Shown one piece after another: positions 45,307 to 56,470 of a stretch of 64,000 bases of DNA (position 1 is the stretch's first letter; the number at the start of each line of letters is the position of its first letter). Source of the stretch: Panicum virgatum (lineage: Eukaryota > Streptophyta > Magnoliopsida > Poales > Poaceae); NCBI RefSeq assembly GCF_016808335.1, contig NC_053144.1, positions 69,983,400-70,047,399 of the forward strand, written 5' to 3'. Below the pieces are notes generated by a model. The model searched no databases. It was not told the origin of the DNA and worked only from the letters and a program-made list of their open reading frames with translations. The position numbers and the translations under genes were made by a program.

Positions 45307-47559
45307 ATGAGGACCCAAACAAGCCACCTTGGCCTCCTCTTCCTCTTCTCCTCTGCGTTGCTCGCCGTCTCCTTCGCGCAGGAGCGCAACAACTATGTGG
45401 TTCATCTCGAGCCGAGAGAGGACGGCAGCACCGATTCGGTGGAGGAGTGGCACCGGTCCTTCTTGCCGGAGGCCACGCTGGACTCGGCGAGCGACGACGG
45501 CCCCAGAATCATACACTCGTACAGCCACGTGCTCAACGGGTTCGCCGCCCGTCTCACCGACGCGGAGGCGGAGAGTCTCAGGAACAAGGAGGGGTGCCTG
45601 CGCCTCTACCCCGAGGAGTTCTTGCCGCTCGCGACCACCCACTCGCCGGGCTTCCTCGGCCTCCACCTCGGCAAGGACGGCTTCTGGAGCCGCTCCGGGT
45701 TCGGCCGGGGCGTGGTGATTGGGCTCCTGGACACCGGCATCCTGCCCAGCCACCCGTCCTTCGGCGACGCCGGCCTGCCGCCGCCGCCCAAGAAGTGGAA
45801 AGGCACCTGCGAGTTCAGGTCGATCGCCGGCGGCGGCTGCAACAACAAGGTCATCGGCGCGCGCGCGTTCGGGAGCGCCGCCATCAACAACACCGCGCCG
45901 CCCGTCGACGACGCGGGCCACGGCACGCACACGGCGAGCACGGCGGCGGGCAACTTCGTCCAGAACGCCGACGTGCGCGGGAACGCGCACGGCACGGCGT
46001 CCGGGATGGCGCCGCACGCGCACCTCGCCATATACAAGGTCTGCGCCCGGAGCCGCTGCTCCATCATGGACATCATCGCCGGGCTGGACGCCGCCGTCAA
46101 GGACGGCGTGGACGTGCTCTCCTTCTCCATCAGCGCCACCGACGGCGCGCAGTTCAACTACGACCTCATCGCCGTCGCCACTTTCAAGGCCATGGAGCAC
46201 GGCGTCTTCGTCAGCGCCGCGGCCGGCAATGACGGCCCCGTCGCCGGCACCATCAGCAACGGCGCGCCCTGGATGCTGACGGTGGCGGCCGGCACCACGG
46301 ATCGCGCGATCCGCACCAGCGTGAGGCTCGGCAACGGGCAGGTGTTGGACGGCGAGTCCCTGTTCCAGCCCCGGAACAACACCGCCGGGCGGCAGCTCCC
46401 GCTCGTGTTCCCGGGCCGCAACGGCGACCCGGACGCCCGCGACTGCAGCACGCTGGTCGAGGCGGAGGTGCGCGGCAAGGTGGTCCTCTGCGAGAGCCGG
46501 TCGATCGGCGAGCACGTCGAGCAGGGTCAGATGGTGTCCGCGTACAGCGGCGCCGGCATGATCCTGATGAACAAGGCGGCGGAGGGGTACACCACTTTCG
46601 CCGACGCCCACGTGCTGCCCGCGTCGCACGTGAGCTACGCCGCCGGGTCGAAGATCGCGGCGTACATCAGGTCGACGCCCAGGCCCACGGCGAGCATCAC
46701 CTTCAGGGGCACGGTGATGGGGTCGTCCCCGGCGCCGTCGGTCGCCTTCTTCTCGTCGCGCGGGCCGAACAAGGCGAGCCCGGGCATCCTGAAGCCGGAC
46801 ATCACGGGGCCCGGCATGAACATCCTGGCGGCGTGGGCGCCCAGCGAGATGCATCCCGAGTTCGCGGACGACGTGAGCCTGACCTTCTTCATGGAGTCGG
46901 GCACCTCGATGTCGACGCCGCACCTGAGCGGCATCGCCGCCATCGTCAAGAGCCTGCACCCGAGCTGGTCCCCCGCGGCGATCAAGTCGGCGATCATGAC
47001 GTCCTCGGACGTCGCGGACCACGCCGGCGTGGCCATCAAGGACGAGCAGTACCGACGGGCGAGCTTCTACTCCATGGGCGCCGGGTACGTGAACCCGTCC
47101 CGCGCCGTCGACCCCGGGCTGGTGTACGACCTGGGCACCAACGAGTACATCGCCTACCTCTGCGGGCTGGGGCTCGGGGACGACGGCGTGAAGGAGATAG
47201 TCGGGCGGCGCGTCGCCTGCGGCAAGCTCAGGGCCGTCACCGAGGCGGAGCTCAACTACCCGTCGCTGGTGGTGAAGCTGCTGTCCCAGCCGATCACGGT
47301 CCGGCGCACGGTGACGAACGTGGGGAAGGCGGACTCGGTATACACGGCGGCGGTGGACATGCCCAAGGACGTGTCCGTGGTGGTGCGGCCCCCGATGCTG
47401 CGCTTCACCCGGGCGAACGAGAAGCAGAGCTTCAGCGTGACGGTGCGGTGGAACGGGCAGCCGGCCGTGGGCGGCGCCGAGGGGAACCTCAAGTGGGTGT
47501 CCAAGGAGCATGTGGTGAGGAGCCCGATCGTGATCCCGCCGGCCAAGGCCGTCGCTTGA
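45307..47559 (+). CDS. Subtilisin-like serine protease (plant SBT1-type), intronless
   Basis: A secreted peptidase S8 of the plant subtilase family, expected in the apoplast. The first in-frame ATG (45307) gives MRTQTSHLGLLFLFSSALLA, a signal peptide probably cleaved near residue 24. An inhibitor I9 prodomain follows (about 28-110, starting NNYVVHLEP) and ends at TTHSPGFLGL, the usual maturation site. Catalytic residues are D142 (LLDTGI), H205 (GHGTHTA), N308 (AAAGNDGP) and S534 (SGTSMSTPHLSG). A PA domain is inserted at about 360-460 and a fibronectin III-like C-terminal domain runs from about 650 (LNYPSLVV, RTVTNVG). It has 750 residues, a normal length. Third positions are strongly G/C. 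The family cuts extracellular propeptides or structural proteins; the particular substrate cannot be told. All key residues are present, so it looks functional. Confidence 0.96.
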   Translation: MRTQTSHLGLLFLFSSALLAVSFAQERNNYVVHLEPREDGSTDSVEEWHRSFLPEATLDSASDDGPRIIHSYSHVLNGFAARLTDAEAESLRNKEGCLRLYPEEFLPLATTHSPGFLGLHLGKDGFWSRSGFGRGVVIGLLDTGILPSHPSFGDAGLPPPPKKWKGTCEFRSIAGGGCNNKVIGARAFGSAAINNTAPPVDDAGHGTHTASTAAGNFVQNADVRGNAHGTASGMAPHAHLAIYKVCARSRCSIMDIIAGLDAAVKDGVDVLSFSISATDGAQFNYDLIAVATFKAMEHGVFVSAAAGNDGPVAGTISNGAPWMLTVAAGTTDRAIRTSVRLGNGQVLDGESLFQPRNNTAGRQLPLVFPGRNGDPDARDCSTLVEAEVRGKVVLCESRSIGEHVEQGQMVSAYSGAGMILMNKAAEGYTTFADAHVLPASHVSYAAGSKIAAYIRSTPRPTASITFRGTVMGSSPAPSVAFFSSRGPNKASPGILKPDITGPGMNILAAWAPSEMHPEFADDVSLTFFMESGTSMSTPHLSGIAAIVKSLHPSWSPAAIKSAIMTSSDVADHAGVAIKDEQYRRASFYSMGAGYVNPSRAVDPGLVYDLGTNEYIAYLCGLGLGDDGVKEIVGRRVACGKLRAVTEAELNYPSLVVKLLSQPITVRRTVTNVGKADSVYTAAVDMPKDVSVVVRPPMLRFTRANEKQSFSVTVRWNGQPAVGGAEGNLKWVSKEHVVRSPIVIPPAKAVA

Positions 47560-49296
47560 TCACAAGTAGTGGTAGGTTATCATGAGACTGAGTGTGCCCG
47601 GTGGTGTACGTATGGCGAAGGAAGTAGTAGGTGATTTGTTGTTGTTGTATAGCCAGCAAGGTACCGGGCGAGATCATCTGCGACGCAGCAAGCTCAGCTG
47701 CAATGGCGTTCTGTAAAAAAAATGGCTGAAAAATAATTGCTTCAAAAATCCCCCAAATGTCCCTGTTGCTCATTTGCTAGGTGGTCCCATCGCTGGCGAT
47801 CAGTACTTGCAGGACGCGATAGGCTTTTGATTTCGTTCATTGGGTACCACGGCAAACGCCTACCCTTGTCTGTCGTTTGGTTTCACCCAACAAGTCGAGC
47901 GAGCCCGTTGGAGAGCTGTGTTGGCTGGCTGGTGGAAGCTGTGATGGGGCTGGCTGGAGATAGAAGAAGGGCCGCTGCCCGCTTGCCTGGGTGTCCGTAA
48001 AATGCCAGCCCGGACGCGTCACAGGAGCAGTAATAGCGAGCGAGAGGCAGGGTGCTGATGCTGCTGGGCTCCTCCGCGCCATTTACTGAAGACGCGTCCG
48101 CGTCGTCATACCCATACGCGTACAAAAGGCTAGGCCGGCCATTTACTCCCTCTTCCCCCGTTTTGAAGGCGCGCTAGCTGCTCCTGCCTGCCTGCCTGCC
48201 TGCTCCATTTCATTTCATCAACTTTAAAGACGACGACATCACCTTCCCTCTCCTTTCCAGCCTGTAAAAATTCATTTCCTGCGCCACCACCGTCCTAGTA
48301 CTACGTGATGCGTAGGGGTGGTTAAGACGCTTAGGGTTGGTAAAGGATCTAACATTTTAAACTAGAAAATTTAAAAATCGGACCCTAAAAATTCAGATTC
48401 TAATTTTATATAATTTTGAACTGAAAATTTAAAAATCTTTTTGCTGTGAAGAGGCCATTAGCATCGTGACCCATTACCCGTGCGAGTGAAAACGGGGAGC
48501 AATGAATTCCTGCCGCCGCTGCTGTTCTGTACGCAGTACGCGCCGGCAATTGTTGCGTTGCGTTGCATTTGCATCCTGAAGCCGCAGCAACATACGTCCC
48601 CCCGTACTGGTCCTGACAAATTGGAGTGATGGAAAGAAAGCAAACCATCAGGGCGGCGGTTACGGTCATTAGTAGGAGTACGACGACTTGACGAGAACAG
48701 GACCTGGTTTGGGCGTGTAATGTAACAACAGCACACCAGTAGTTAGCAACTCCACTGTTGAGGGTTTAATCGAGGGTGGCGCTGGAAATATCTCTGCACT
48801 GCACCATGTCCATGTAACAGCGGCGGCGAAATGAGTAGGGACGGTCTGGTGGGTACCTGGTACTATTGAGATCTAGCTTTTCGTTCATTACCAGCTTGGC
48901 CGTAAAGTTTGGTTATAACAGGCACTGCACATCAGCCCAAACAAGCTTCTTCAGTCTTGCAGCAACAAGTTTCAGAGTTTCAGCAAGACTCAAGTCTTTT
49001 AGGTCAAGCCAAGGATCCTCGATCACACCGGTCGATCAGTAGTAGGGGAACAAGGAGCTGTTGTCACCTTCGTCTAGAAGGCTCATAAGAAGCAAGGTGA
49101 GGGGATCAGGTCAGTCGATGGCCTTGACAGCGAGCAGAGGAAGAAGCTCCTCCCCGTAACGGTGATCCAGCAGGAGTTGTCCCCTGCTTACCCTAAAAGC
49201 CAGGAGAGAGCTGCCGCTCTCGATACTGTGCGCTACATGACTCTTCCATGAGCCGAAGAGGAAAAGGAACAATGACAGTGACTCATGAAAACAGAT
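47560..49296. other. Subtilase 3' flank and intergenic DNA
   Basis: The first roughly 200 bp are a likely 3' UTR with AATAATTG-type AT-rich sequence near 47730. The rest has no recognised gene. It holds a CCTGCCTGCCTGCCTG run at about 48187 and an AT-rich patch at 48340-48440. Confidence 0.45.
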
Positions 49297-49413
49297 GGCC
49301 TGTTTGGCTGGCAGATGGAGTGCAAGATTGGCATATTACAATTTATTTTCTCTCATAAAATACTCTTTATTCTATAAATCGAGTACTATTCATCCTACCA
49401 GTCGAACATGACC
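49297..49413. mobile_element. Possible small MITE with GGCCTGTTTGGCTGG end
   Basis: GGCCTGTTTGGCTGG at the left faces CCAGTCGAACATGACC at the right, an imperfect inverted repeat. 117 bp, AT-rich interior. No clear target duplication. Confidence 0.35.
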
Positions 49414-49461
49414 AAAATAGATGGCAGTCACTTTGATCCATCTGCGCGCACGCATGATGAT

Positions 49462-49481
49462 TATATATATATATATATGAA
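49462..49481 (+). repeat. (TA)n microsatellite
   Basis: About nine TA units, read directly. Confidence 0.85.
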
Positions 49482-50867
49482 AAAAGGAAAGCAACTTGAT
49501 CCGCCAAAAGCGCTCCATTTTTTTTCTCACGGGAAAATGTTCGCATCCATCCCCGATGTTTTGCTTGCTGACGGCATCTGCCAAAAGTTACCACGCATGG
49601 ACGGCCCGTGGAGCCACGTTGCGGGGTCCCGCTTGCGTCAGCTGCCGTTCTCGTGCTCGGACATGCATGCATCTCGCTTTGGGCCTGCGCGTTCATGTCG
49701 GGGGCGCCTCCTCGCTCCTACTGCTCGTAAATCAACTCAGCAAGCGCCGCGCTAGATAGGAATAGGAGTAAGATACTAGATGGGAGCCTGCACGGGCGCC
49801 ACTCTCTTGTGCTCCGTCGCTTTTGGACGGACCCCGGATCGATCAACGATGCGATTGTGTTGCGTCCCGGTCCGGGGTGTCGATGTTTTACCGTCGGGTT
49901 CTCTAAAAGGTATTCCAAGGAGAGTGATTATGAGTAGGGATTCGCCGAGATCAGAACGTGATGGTGCAAGGAACACAAAGATTTAGACAGGTTCGAGCCG
50001 CCGGAGCGTAATACCCTACGTTTTTTGTGGTGGTTTGTATTCCCTCTGATATTATTCAATATTTTGGAGAAGTCTCTGCTCGCCCTTATATAATCCGGGG
50101 AAGCAGGGTTACATGGAAAGTCCTAACCGAATACGTTTAGAGTCCTACTCCGGGTGGGTCGGGTAGTTTCCATGTACGTAGGCCAATTTTACTACTACAC
50201 GAGTAGTTACAGTTGGAGGCAGGATGTACCCATATAGTACTCTCTATTCTAGAATATTCCATGTCCGTGAGCAGTCCTGCTGCCCCGGGTCTGACAAGCC
50301 CCTGAGCTCTTCGTAGTCGAGTCCCACAGGCGTTGAGTACTTCTAAAAATATACATCGAGTGCTTTTGAGTGCTTCTGGAATTCATTGCTTGAGCTTGAA
50401 GTCCACTAAGCGTCTCAAGTAGTCTTCCAAGTACTTTTCTGGCTGCGTCGAGGCTATGAGGTGCTCTAGCCTCGAATTTCATCTTCTGATATGGCGCGCG
50501 ATATACTCGCGCTCCATATGGAGTAGCCCCCGAGCCTTAGGTCGAGCTGAAGGATCAGGCTGAGGATAACTTTCGTCTTCAGGGTGTTTTTGAAAAAAAG
50601 TTTGCCATTTGTGACGCATGTCTCGTAGCCCCCGAGCCTTGACTTCAAATCCCTCGATTTAGGGTTAAGGTTCCCAAACCGAGGCGTTCTTTGTGATCTT
50701 TGGTTTTCCTGGTAATTCCAGAAATGCCATTGTTCTGATTATTTAATCAGTGGTAATCCGGCCTGTGTCTTCGATTGCTCGTCTTTGGCCATCTTCTCAA
50801 CTTTCTGTCTTCTCTTGATTTCTCAGCCCCCGAGCATATGCGTGAGAAGCAACTCGTGACTTTCCGA

Positions 50868-53202
50868 ATGGCGCCAAAGAGGTCCAGGCATCAGAGGTCT
50901 GAGAAGGAGGCGACGATCTCATCCCTTGTCGGTCGTCGGCTGCTCCGCCCCCGATCTGTTGTTCAGTGGTTTTCGGCTGAGGGACACGATAGGCCATATG
51001 AAAGGGTTTCGGAAACTGTTATGTTTAAGTCCTTTGTGGAGCGAGGATTGGGGATTCCCGTCTGCGACTTCTTGCGGGGTCTCCTCTTTTTCTGGGGGAT
51101 CCGGCTTCATCATTTGACTCCGACTTCCGTCCTCCATATTTCCATTTTTGTTCATTTGTGCGAGGCTTTTCTTGGAATCTACCCGCACTTTGATTTGTTC
51201 AAGAGCTTGTTTTCCTTGAACCCCTATTCGAATTTTTCGAATGTTGCCACGGTTGGTGGGGCCAATCTTGAGCTTCGATCTGAGATGGCGGGGAGGTATA
51301 TTCCGTATACTCCCCGACGTCAGATTGGTGACTGGAGTGCCGAGTGGTTTTATATAGACAATCATGCGCCGTCACTGCTAGACAGAGTTCCAGGTCCGAC
51401 CAAGCACTGTCATGAATGGTTTCATCATGGAAATATCCAAGTTCAGGAGGAAGAGCTGTTGCAACGGATTGCTGTTCTGAAGAACAAAGGAGTGACTGGT
51501 GCGATGGTTGCTTTCTCTTGGCTTGGAAGGCAAATTCAGCCTTTGCAGAAGCGCTGCCATGCTGGGTTCGAGTACTCTGGTCTGGATGACCTTTCTCGAT
51601 TTTCTTCTGAAGTGATTCATCCGAATGAGGCTATGGCGATTCTGAATGATCTTTTTGAGGGAGTCGAGTCCGTGCCGGAGCTCCCTAAGTTGTATCGTCG
51701 TAAGAACCCGCCGAATCAGGTAACTTTCTGACTCATCGAGTAGTTCTTCGAAATTGTCTCTCCAATTTTTCTTTCTTGGTGCTTACTGCTTATTGTTGCT
51801 TTTGTTTATAGAGCGATGTGCTTGTGTTCCGGAGTGATGCTCCGCTGCCTGAGGTGCCTCGTCCACTTCATGAGACTCCAAGTGCCCACCGTCCCTTTGT
51901 TGATTCTCATCCGGATTCAGCTGAGTTTGATAGCTTATCTGGTGGCGATTCTGATGGGGGTGTTGCCCTTGCAGAAGATGTGAAGGGTAAGGCAGTCGGG
52001 TCTCTGTGTTGGGGCGATAGCCCTGAGGCTGAAGTTGGCGCTAGTTGTCCAAAAAAAGCGAGAACAATTGTGCGGAAGAGGAGGGTTAGCGGCGATGTCA
52101 GGTAAGCTCCTTGAGTGGTTTTTGTTCCGCCTTGAGCTGAATTGTTTGATGCCCTTGCTTTTGTCTGTAGCCCTGGTCCTGCACCCAAACAGCGGCGAGT
52201 GGTGGAGGAGAGAGCTCCTCCTGCTGCTATCGCTCCTGGTATTGCAGGGTCGTCAGGGAGGGCAGGAGGTGAGGGGTCGAATCCTTCGGAGGAGATCCCT
52301 GTCGGTGAGCCCATCGTTCCTCCTTATACTGGTTCGAAGGCTCTTTCGTTTGCTCGAGTGTTTCATGAGAACAAGACAGCAGGTGCTTCGCCAGACGTTG
52401 AGGAGGCATGGAAGTCAAGTGATAGCCTGCTGGAGGAGATTAGGGCATCGCCTCCTCCCTTCGAGTACTATCATGGCGAGCAGCTTGAGGATGACCCACA
52501 ATTGACTGCTGAAAACATGAAGAAGTTTCAGGCCGTTGTGCGGGATTCACCAAGTTCTCTTTGGTAAGTACTATTGTCGAGTACTTTTTTCTTTTGTGGT
52601 GTTTATCTGTATATTGAATGCGTTGTTGCAGCAAATGGCCAATCGGTCATATTTGAAGTCTCAGAGGCTGAAGGCGACTGAGGCGGATCGTCAGAAGATC
52701 GCTCTGCTAGAGGCGGAGAATGTTGCTTTGAAGAAAGACAAAGCCGCGCTCGAGCAGAGAGTTGTGATGCTGAAGGAGGTGATCCAGAAGAACCGAGGTG
52801 ACCTCTTGATCTGAGTTCTGAGGCTTTCCTTTTTGGTTATACTGGTGCTTACATCCTTTTGTTGTGACTGCAGACGGTACTGAAGAGTACCGGAAGGAAT
52901 TGCTAGAGCTTCAGGTGGCGGCTCAGACTGTGGTCGAGTCCATAGGTTCCTCCCAGGATTCTGAAGGCAGCTTGGCGGACCGGCTGCGGGTGATTCCTCA
53001 AAAATTTGCCGATTACTTGGCAGGAACCTCTAGGAATTGTGTAGCGCAGGCCCTTGGTCTTGTCAAATCGTACTGGCTTTGGGCCAAGATAGGTGTTCTT
53101 GGCGATGGCATGTGTTCGACTTGTGATCATGACCAATTTGTCAAGTTTGTGGAGGAGGCGGAGCCTGTGGCCGACCAGATTGTAAAGTTAATAGATCGGT
53201 AG
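50868..53202 (+). CDS. Multi-exon retroelement gene with putative gypsy-type transposon domain
   Basis: Exons as read: 50868-51719, 51812-52101, 52171-52563, 52632-52798 and 52874-53202. The ATG at 50868 gives MAPKRSRHQRSEKEATISSL. Exon 1 carries the conserved globular part (FRKS-like FVERGLGIPVCDFLRGLLFF, HLTPTSVLHISIFVHLCEAF, W-F-Y-I-D) that resembles the plant 'putative gypsy type transposon' family (Transposase_28). Exons 2 and 3 are acidic and proline-rich, exon 4 is coiled coil (EADRQKIALLEAENVALKK), exon 5 is helical and ends at 53200-53202. Splice sites are GT-AG, but the exon 3 to 4 junction as read loses frame by one base. The function of these proteins is unknown; the gene belongs to the retroelement. 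Confidence 0.65.
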
Positions 53203-53335
53203 GGTATACTGTATCTTCTTTTTGCCATGTGAATATGACTTTTTGTCAATGAATTGACAAGTTCTTTTTTAGAGAACTTTTGTATTGACCATCTTGTGGA
53301 TGAGTATCCCTTCTTGAGATGTTGTCTCTTTTCAG

Positions 53336-53880
53336 ATCGAGTACCATAGTAGTCGATAGTTGTCAGCTCATGGATGTGAAAATCCTCTTGGGAGATAGGG
53401 AGCATGTCCCATCCGAAATCGAGTACTGTTGTAGTCGAGTAAGTCGTCTTATGGACGGGAAAGATAGGGAGCGTGTCCCATCCGGAGTTCGAGTACGGTA
53501 GTAGTCGAACAAGTCTTCTCATGGTCGAGAAAAAAATAGGGAACTGGTCCCATCCGGGGTTCGAGTACCGTAGTAATCGAACAAGTCTTCTCATGGTCGA
53601 GAAAAAATAGGGAGCATGTCCCGTCCGGTGTTCGAGTACCGTAGTAATCGAACAAGTCTTCTCATGGTCGAGAAAAAATAGGGAGCGTGTCCCGTCCGGA
53701 GTTCGATTACCGTAGTAATCGAACAAGTCTTCTCATGGTCGATAAAAAATAGGGAGCGTGTCCCGTCCGAAGTTCGAGTACAGTAGTAATCAAAAAAGTC
53801 TTCTCATGGTCGTGAAAAAATAGGGAGCGTGTCCCGTCCGGAGTTCGAGTACTGCAGTAGTCGATTAAGTTATCGTCACA
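53336..53880 (+). repeat. Tandem array, about 65-bp unit, about 8 copies
   Basis: Units read approximately ATAGGGAGCGTGTCCCGTCC then GGAGTTCGAGTACCGTAGTA then ATCGAACAAGTCTTCTCATG, with GTCGAGAAAAA between. The units are well aligned and moderately diverged, and follow the stop codon of the upstream gene. Confidence 0.85.
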
Positions 53881-53889
53881 TGGACGAGA

Positions 53890-54469
53890 GAATTTTGTGG
53901 AGTCATGACTCCTGGTGGTTGTTTAGAACTTATCTCTAGGGCCGCAAGGCACATGTCCCTTAGCCCCGACTACTCGATTCGCCGTGCCTTTGACTTTGAG
54001 TGAACAAAGAAAGGTTGGTATTCGAGGTAGTCGATGGAGTAACGACTCCTGAAGAAGGTATAGAGTTTGTCTCTAGGGCCGCAAGGCTCATGGCCCTTAG
54101 CCCTGACTACTCGATTCGCCGTGCCTTTGACTTTGAGTGAACAAAAAAAGGTTGGTATTCGAGGTAGCTGATGGAGTAACGACTCCTGAAGGAGGTAGAG
54201 AGCTTGTCTCTAGGGCCGCAAGGCTCATGGCCCTTAGCCCCGACTACTAGATTCGCCGCGCCTTTGACTTTGAGTGAACAAAGAAAGGTTGGTATTCTAG
54301 GTAGCCGATGGAGTAACGACTCCTGAAGAAGGTAGAGAGCTTGTCTCTAGGGCCGCAAGGCTCATGGCCCTTAGCCCCGACTACTCGATTCGCCGTGCCT
54401 TTGACTTTGAGTGAACAAAAAAAGGTTGGTATTCGAGGTAGCCGATGGAGTAACGACTCCTGAAGAAGG
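53890..54469 (+). repeat. Tandem array, 137-bp unit, about 4 copies
   Basis: The block GATGGAGTAACGACTCCTGA starts near 54034, 54171, 54308 and 54445, a regular 137-bp period. Each unit also holds CTCTAGGGCCGCAAGGC and GACTACTCGATTCGCCG. A more diverged unit begins near 53900. The last unit is cut at 54469 by the Sirevirus LTR. Confidence 0.9.
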
Positions 54470-55186
54470 TGTAAGGATCGATGGACCAAGAGGGGGGGTG
54501 AATTGGGCCTTTTTCAAATTCTAAAGCAAGGTAAAGCAACCTTAACCTATGCAATACTAGTAGGGCACCAATTCACCAACCGGATAACTAAGCTACCTAC
54601 ACAAGCTAATAGAGATAAAAACAAAGTAAAGCCTAGCAAGGTAGAGCTAAGTTATGATCTCTAAGTCAAGCTCATAAGTAAATTGCATGAAAGAAAATGC
54701 TTGAATAAAGAGAGTGGACAAGAGACGACCGGATTTTTCCCGTGGTATCGATGTGTTGGCACACACCCCTAATCCACGTTGTGACACTCACAAAGAGTAT
54801 TGTCACCTCCCAAGTCACCGAGACGAGGGCGCTCACTAAGAGTCTCCGTTCACCATCCCGGCGTGGTGGAGATCAAGCCACGTACAATCTTCTTCTCCGG
54901 GCTCCCACAATCCTTGGCAAGCTCCGCGAGAAACACCTCGATCACCAAGATCGCCTAGGTGATGCCAATCACCAAGAGTAACAAGCTAAGGCCTTCACTT
55001 GAGCAAGAACCGATCACCAAGAACGGATGCACACTAGCTTCTCTCTACTCAAGTCCTTAATCTTGCTTCTTGATTGATTGAATGCACAAGTATGTGAATG
55101 ATGAAGCTCAAGGTGGCTCTTGACTATGGTATGAGTGTTGGGATGTTGCCTGGTGTCAAGAGTGGGCGAAATGACCCATTGGAGGG

Positions 55187-55197
55187 GTATATATAGG
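55187..55197 (-). promoter_or_regulatory. TATA box of the Sirevirus LTR promoter
   Basis: CCTATATATACC on the minus strand lies about 50 bp downstream of the motif array, a normal position for the LTR core promoter. Confidence 0.6.
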
Positions 55198-55249
55198 CAG
55201 CTCACACAAATAGAGCCGTTGGAGAAAAGCTGCCAGAAAACTGCGTAGC

Positions 55250-55720
55250 GCCGGTTAATCCGACGTACCCCCCATTGTCATCGTCGGTTTAACCGGTGAA
55301 TGTAAACTGCCTCTTCTGAAAACTAGCCGTTACAACTGGGGCAGATTAACCGACGTAGCATCGGTTTAACCGGTGAGTGTAGTTGTCCACTGAACCACTG
55401 AAAAACCAAGTCTCTGGACAACTGCACCGACGTTAACTCAAACCTATCGTCGGTTTAACCAGTGAGTACAACTTTTAAATTCCTCTGAAAAAACCATCTC
55501 ACTGGTCAATTGCACCGACGTCTTGATTCAAACAGCGTCGGTTAATCCGGTGAATAGAACTTGAATTTCCCTGGAAAAACCAACTCTGGACCAATGCACC
55601 GACGTTAAATTCAAACACGTCGGTTTAACCGGTGTATTGAATTTGTCCAGACTCTGCTGACTTCGTTTAACCGACGTATGAAAAATTGAGAGCGTCGGTT
55701 AAACCGGTGTATAGACTTTT
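55250..55720 (-). repeat. U3 array of CGTCGGTTTAACCGGTGA motifs
   Basis: Six copies of CGTCGGTTTAACCGGTG or close variants occur at about 55282, 55360, 55449, 55536, 55619 and 55693 (spacing 74-88 bp). Each is usually paired with an inverted ACCGACGT block 15-25 bp to the left. Repeated palindromic motifs near the core promoter are known in Sirevirus LTRs; the specific sequence here is read directly. Confidence 0.85.
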
Positions 55721-56156
55721 TCTGATTTTGTCTTTTCTGATTTGAGTCTTGAATGAAATCCAAATATTCTTGAGATATAGTTTGAGAACCACTTATTTGA
55801 ACTTCTAGAAACCTGAGTGACCATAGTGTGCATCCATTTTCAAATGATCATGTCCATGCTCAAGTTACTTAGCCTTAACCCCTCTTAATAGTGCGATCAC
55901 TATAAAACTATAAAACCTATACTAACCTAAGTGTCCTTCTCAACCTTGTGACACTTAGGACTAGAAAGATCCTTAGCCTTGACATATATATAAGTTGAAA
56001 ACCGAGATCGCCTTTTAGAATAACCGAAATTGAGGGGCCTCTTTTGACATATGACCAAATGAGCGATAATGATCTTTTAAGCTGCACAAACTCATTAGTC
56101 ACAATAATGGTTGTCATTAATCACCGAAACATACCTTGAGGGCCTAGATGCTTACA

Positions 56157-56172
56157 ATCTCCCCCTTTTTGG
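56157..56172 (-). other. Polypurine tract of the Sirevirus-like element
   Basis: AAAAAGGGGGAGAT on the minus strand stands immediately before the 3' LTR. It is the plus-strand primer site in reverse transcription. Confidence 0.85.
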
Positions 56173-56470
56173 TGATTGATGACAACACAAACATAAATAA
56201 CGAGAGAGCGAGAAAGATAAAACAGGATAAACACAAGCAAACTCGAAAGCAGGACCAAAGAGCTCAAAGGCTCAAACGAAATCCATAGATATGTCTCAAA
56301 GAACGGCATACTCAAGCGACAAATGTACATATCCATGAATTAACACCAAATGTGATACAAAGAAACAAAGTCCTGATAACTACGAGCTCTCTCTAGCTCT
56401 ACCCTCCCCCTAACTCTGGTGCTCCCCCTAACACCTCTCCCCCTTTGGCATCAAAGCACCAAAAGGCGAG

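Larger units (their letters stand above)
49877..54469 (+). mobile_element. Gypsy-type / LARD-like element, interrupted by a Sirevirus
   Basis: Sequence from about 49877 (TGTCGATGTTTTACCGTCGG) has LTR-like features seen in large grass gypsy elements: GACAGGTTCGAGCCGCCGGAG, a TATA-bearing segment CCTTATATAATCC, and repeated AGCCCCCGAGC motifs in the leader. A spliced plus-strand gene (50868-53202) and two tandem-repeat arrays follow. The element is cut at 54470, where a Sirevirus LTR begins. No RT or integrase is seen in the part present. The exact 5' LTR limits and primer binding site are unresolved. Confidence 0.6.
54470..56156 (-). repeat. 3' LTR of the Sirevirus-like element
   Basis: 1,687 bp. 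On the minus strand it starts TGTAAGCATCTAGGCCC just after the polypurine tract and ends CGATCCTTACA. It carries a U3 array of palindrome-like motifs and a TATA box. The left limit abuts 137-bp repeats of the host element, which fixes the boundary. Confidence 0.88.

Noticed and set aside
45070..47511. Open reading frame of 813 codons on the minus strand opposite the subtilase
   Set aside because: It is the mirror of a GC-rich gene: strong G/C at third positions removes stops on the other strand. The translation is Arg/His/Gly-rich with no domain, while the plus strand has a complete catalytic protein.
53336..54469. Regular repeats as a CRISPR array
   Set aside because: Units are contiguous tandem copies without variable spacers and the DNA is from a plant.
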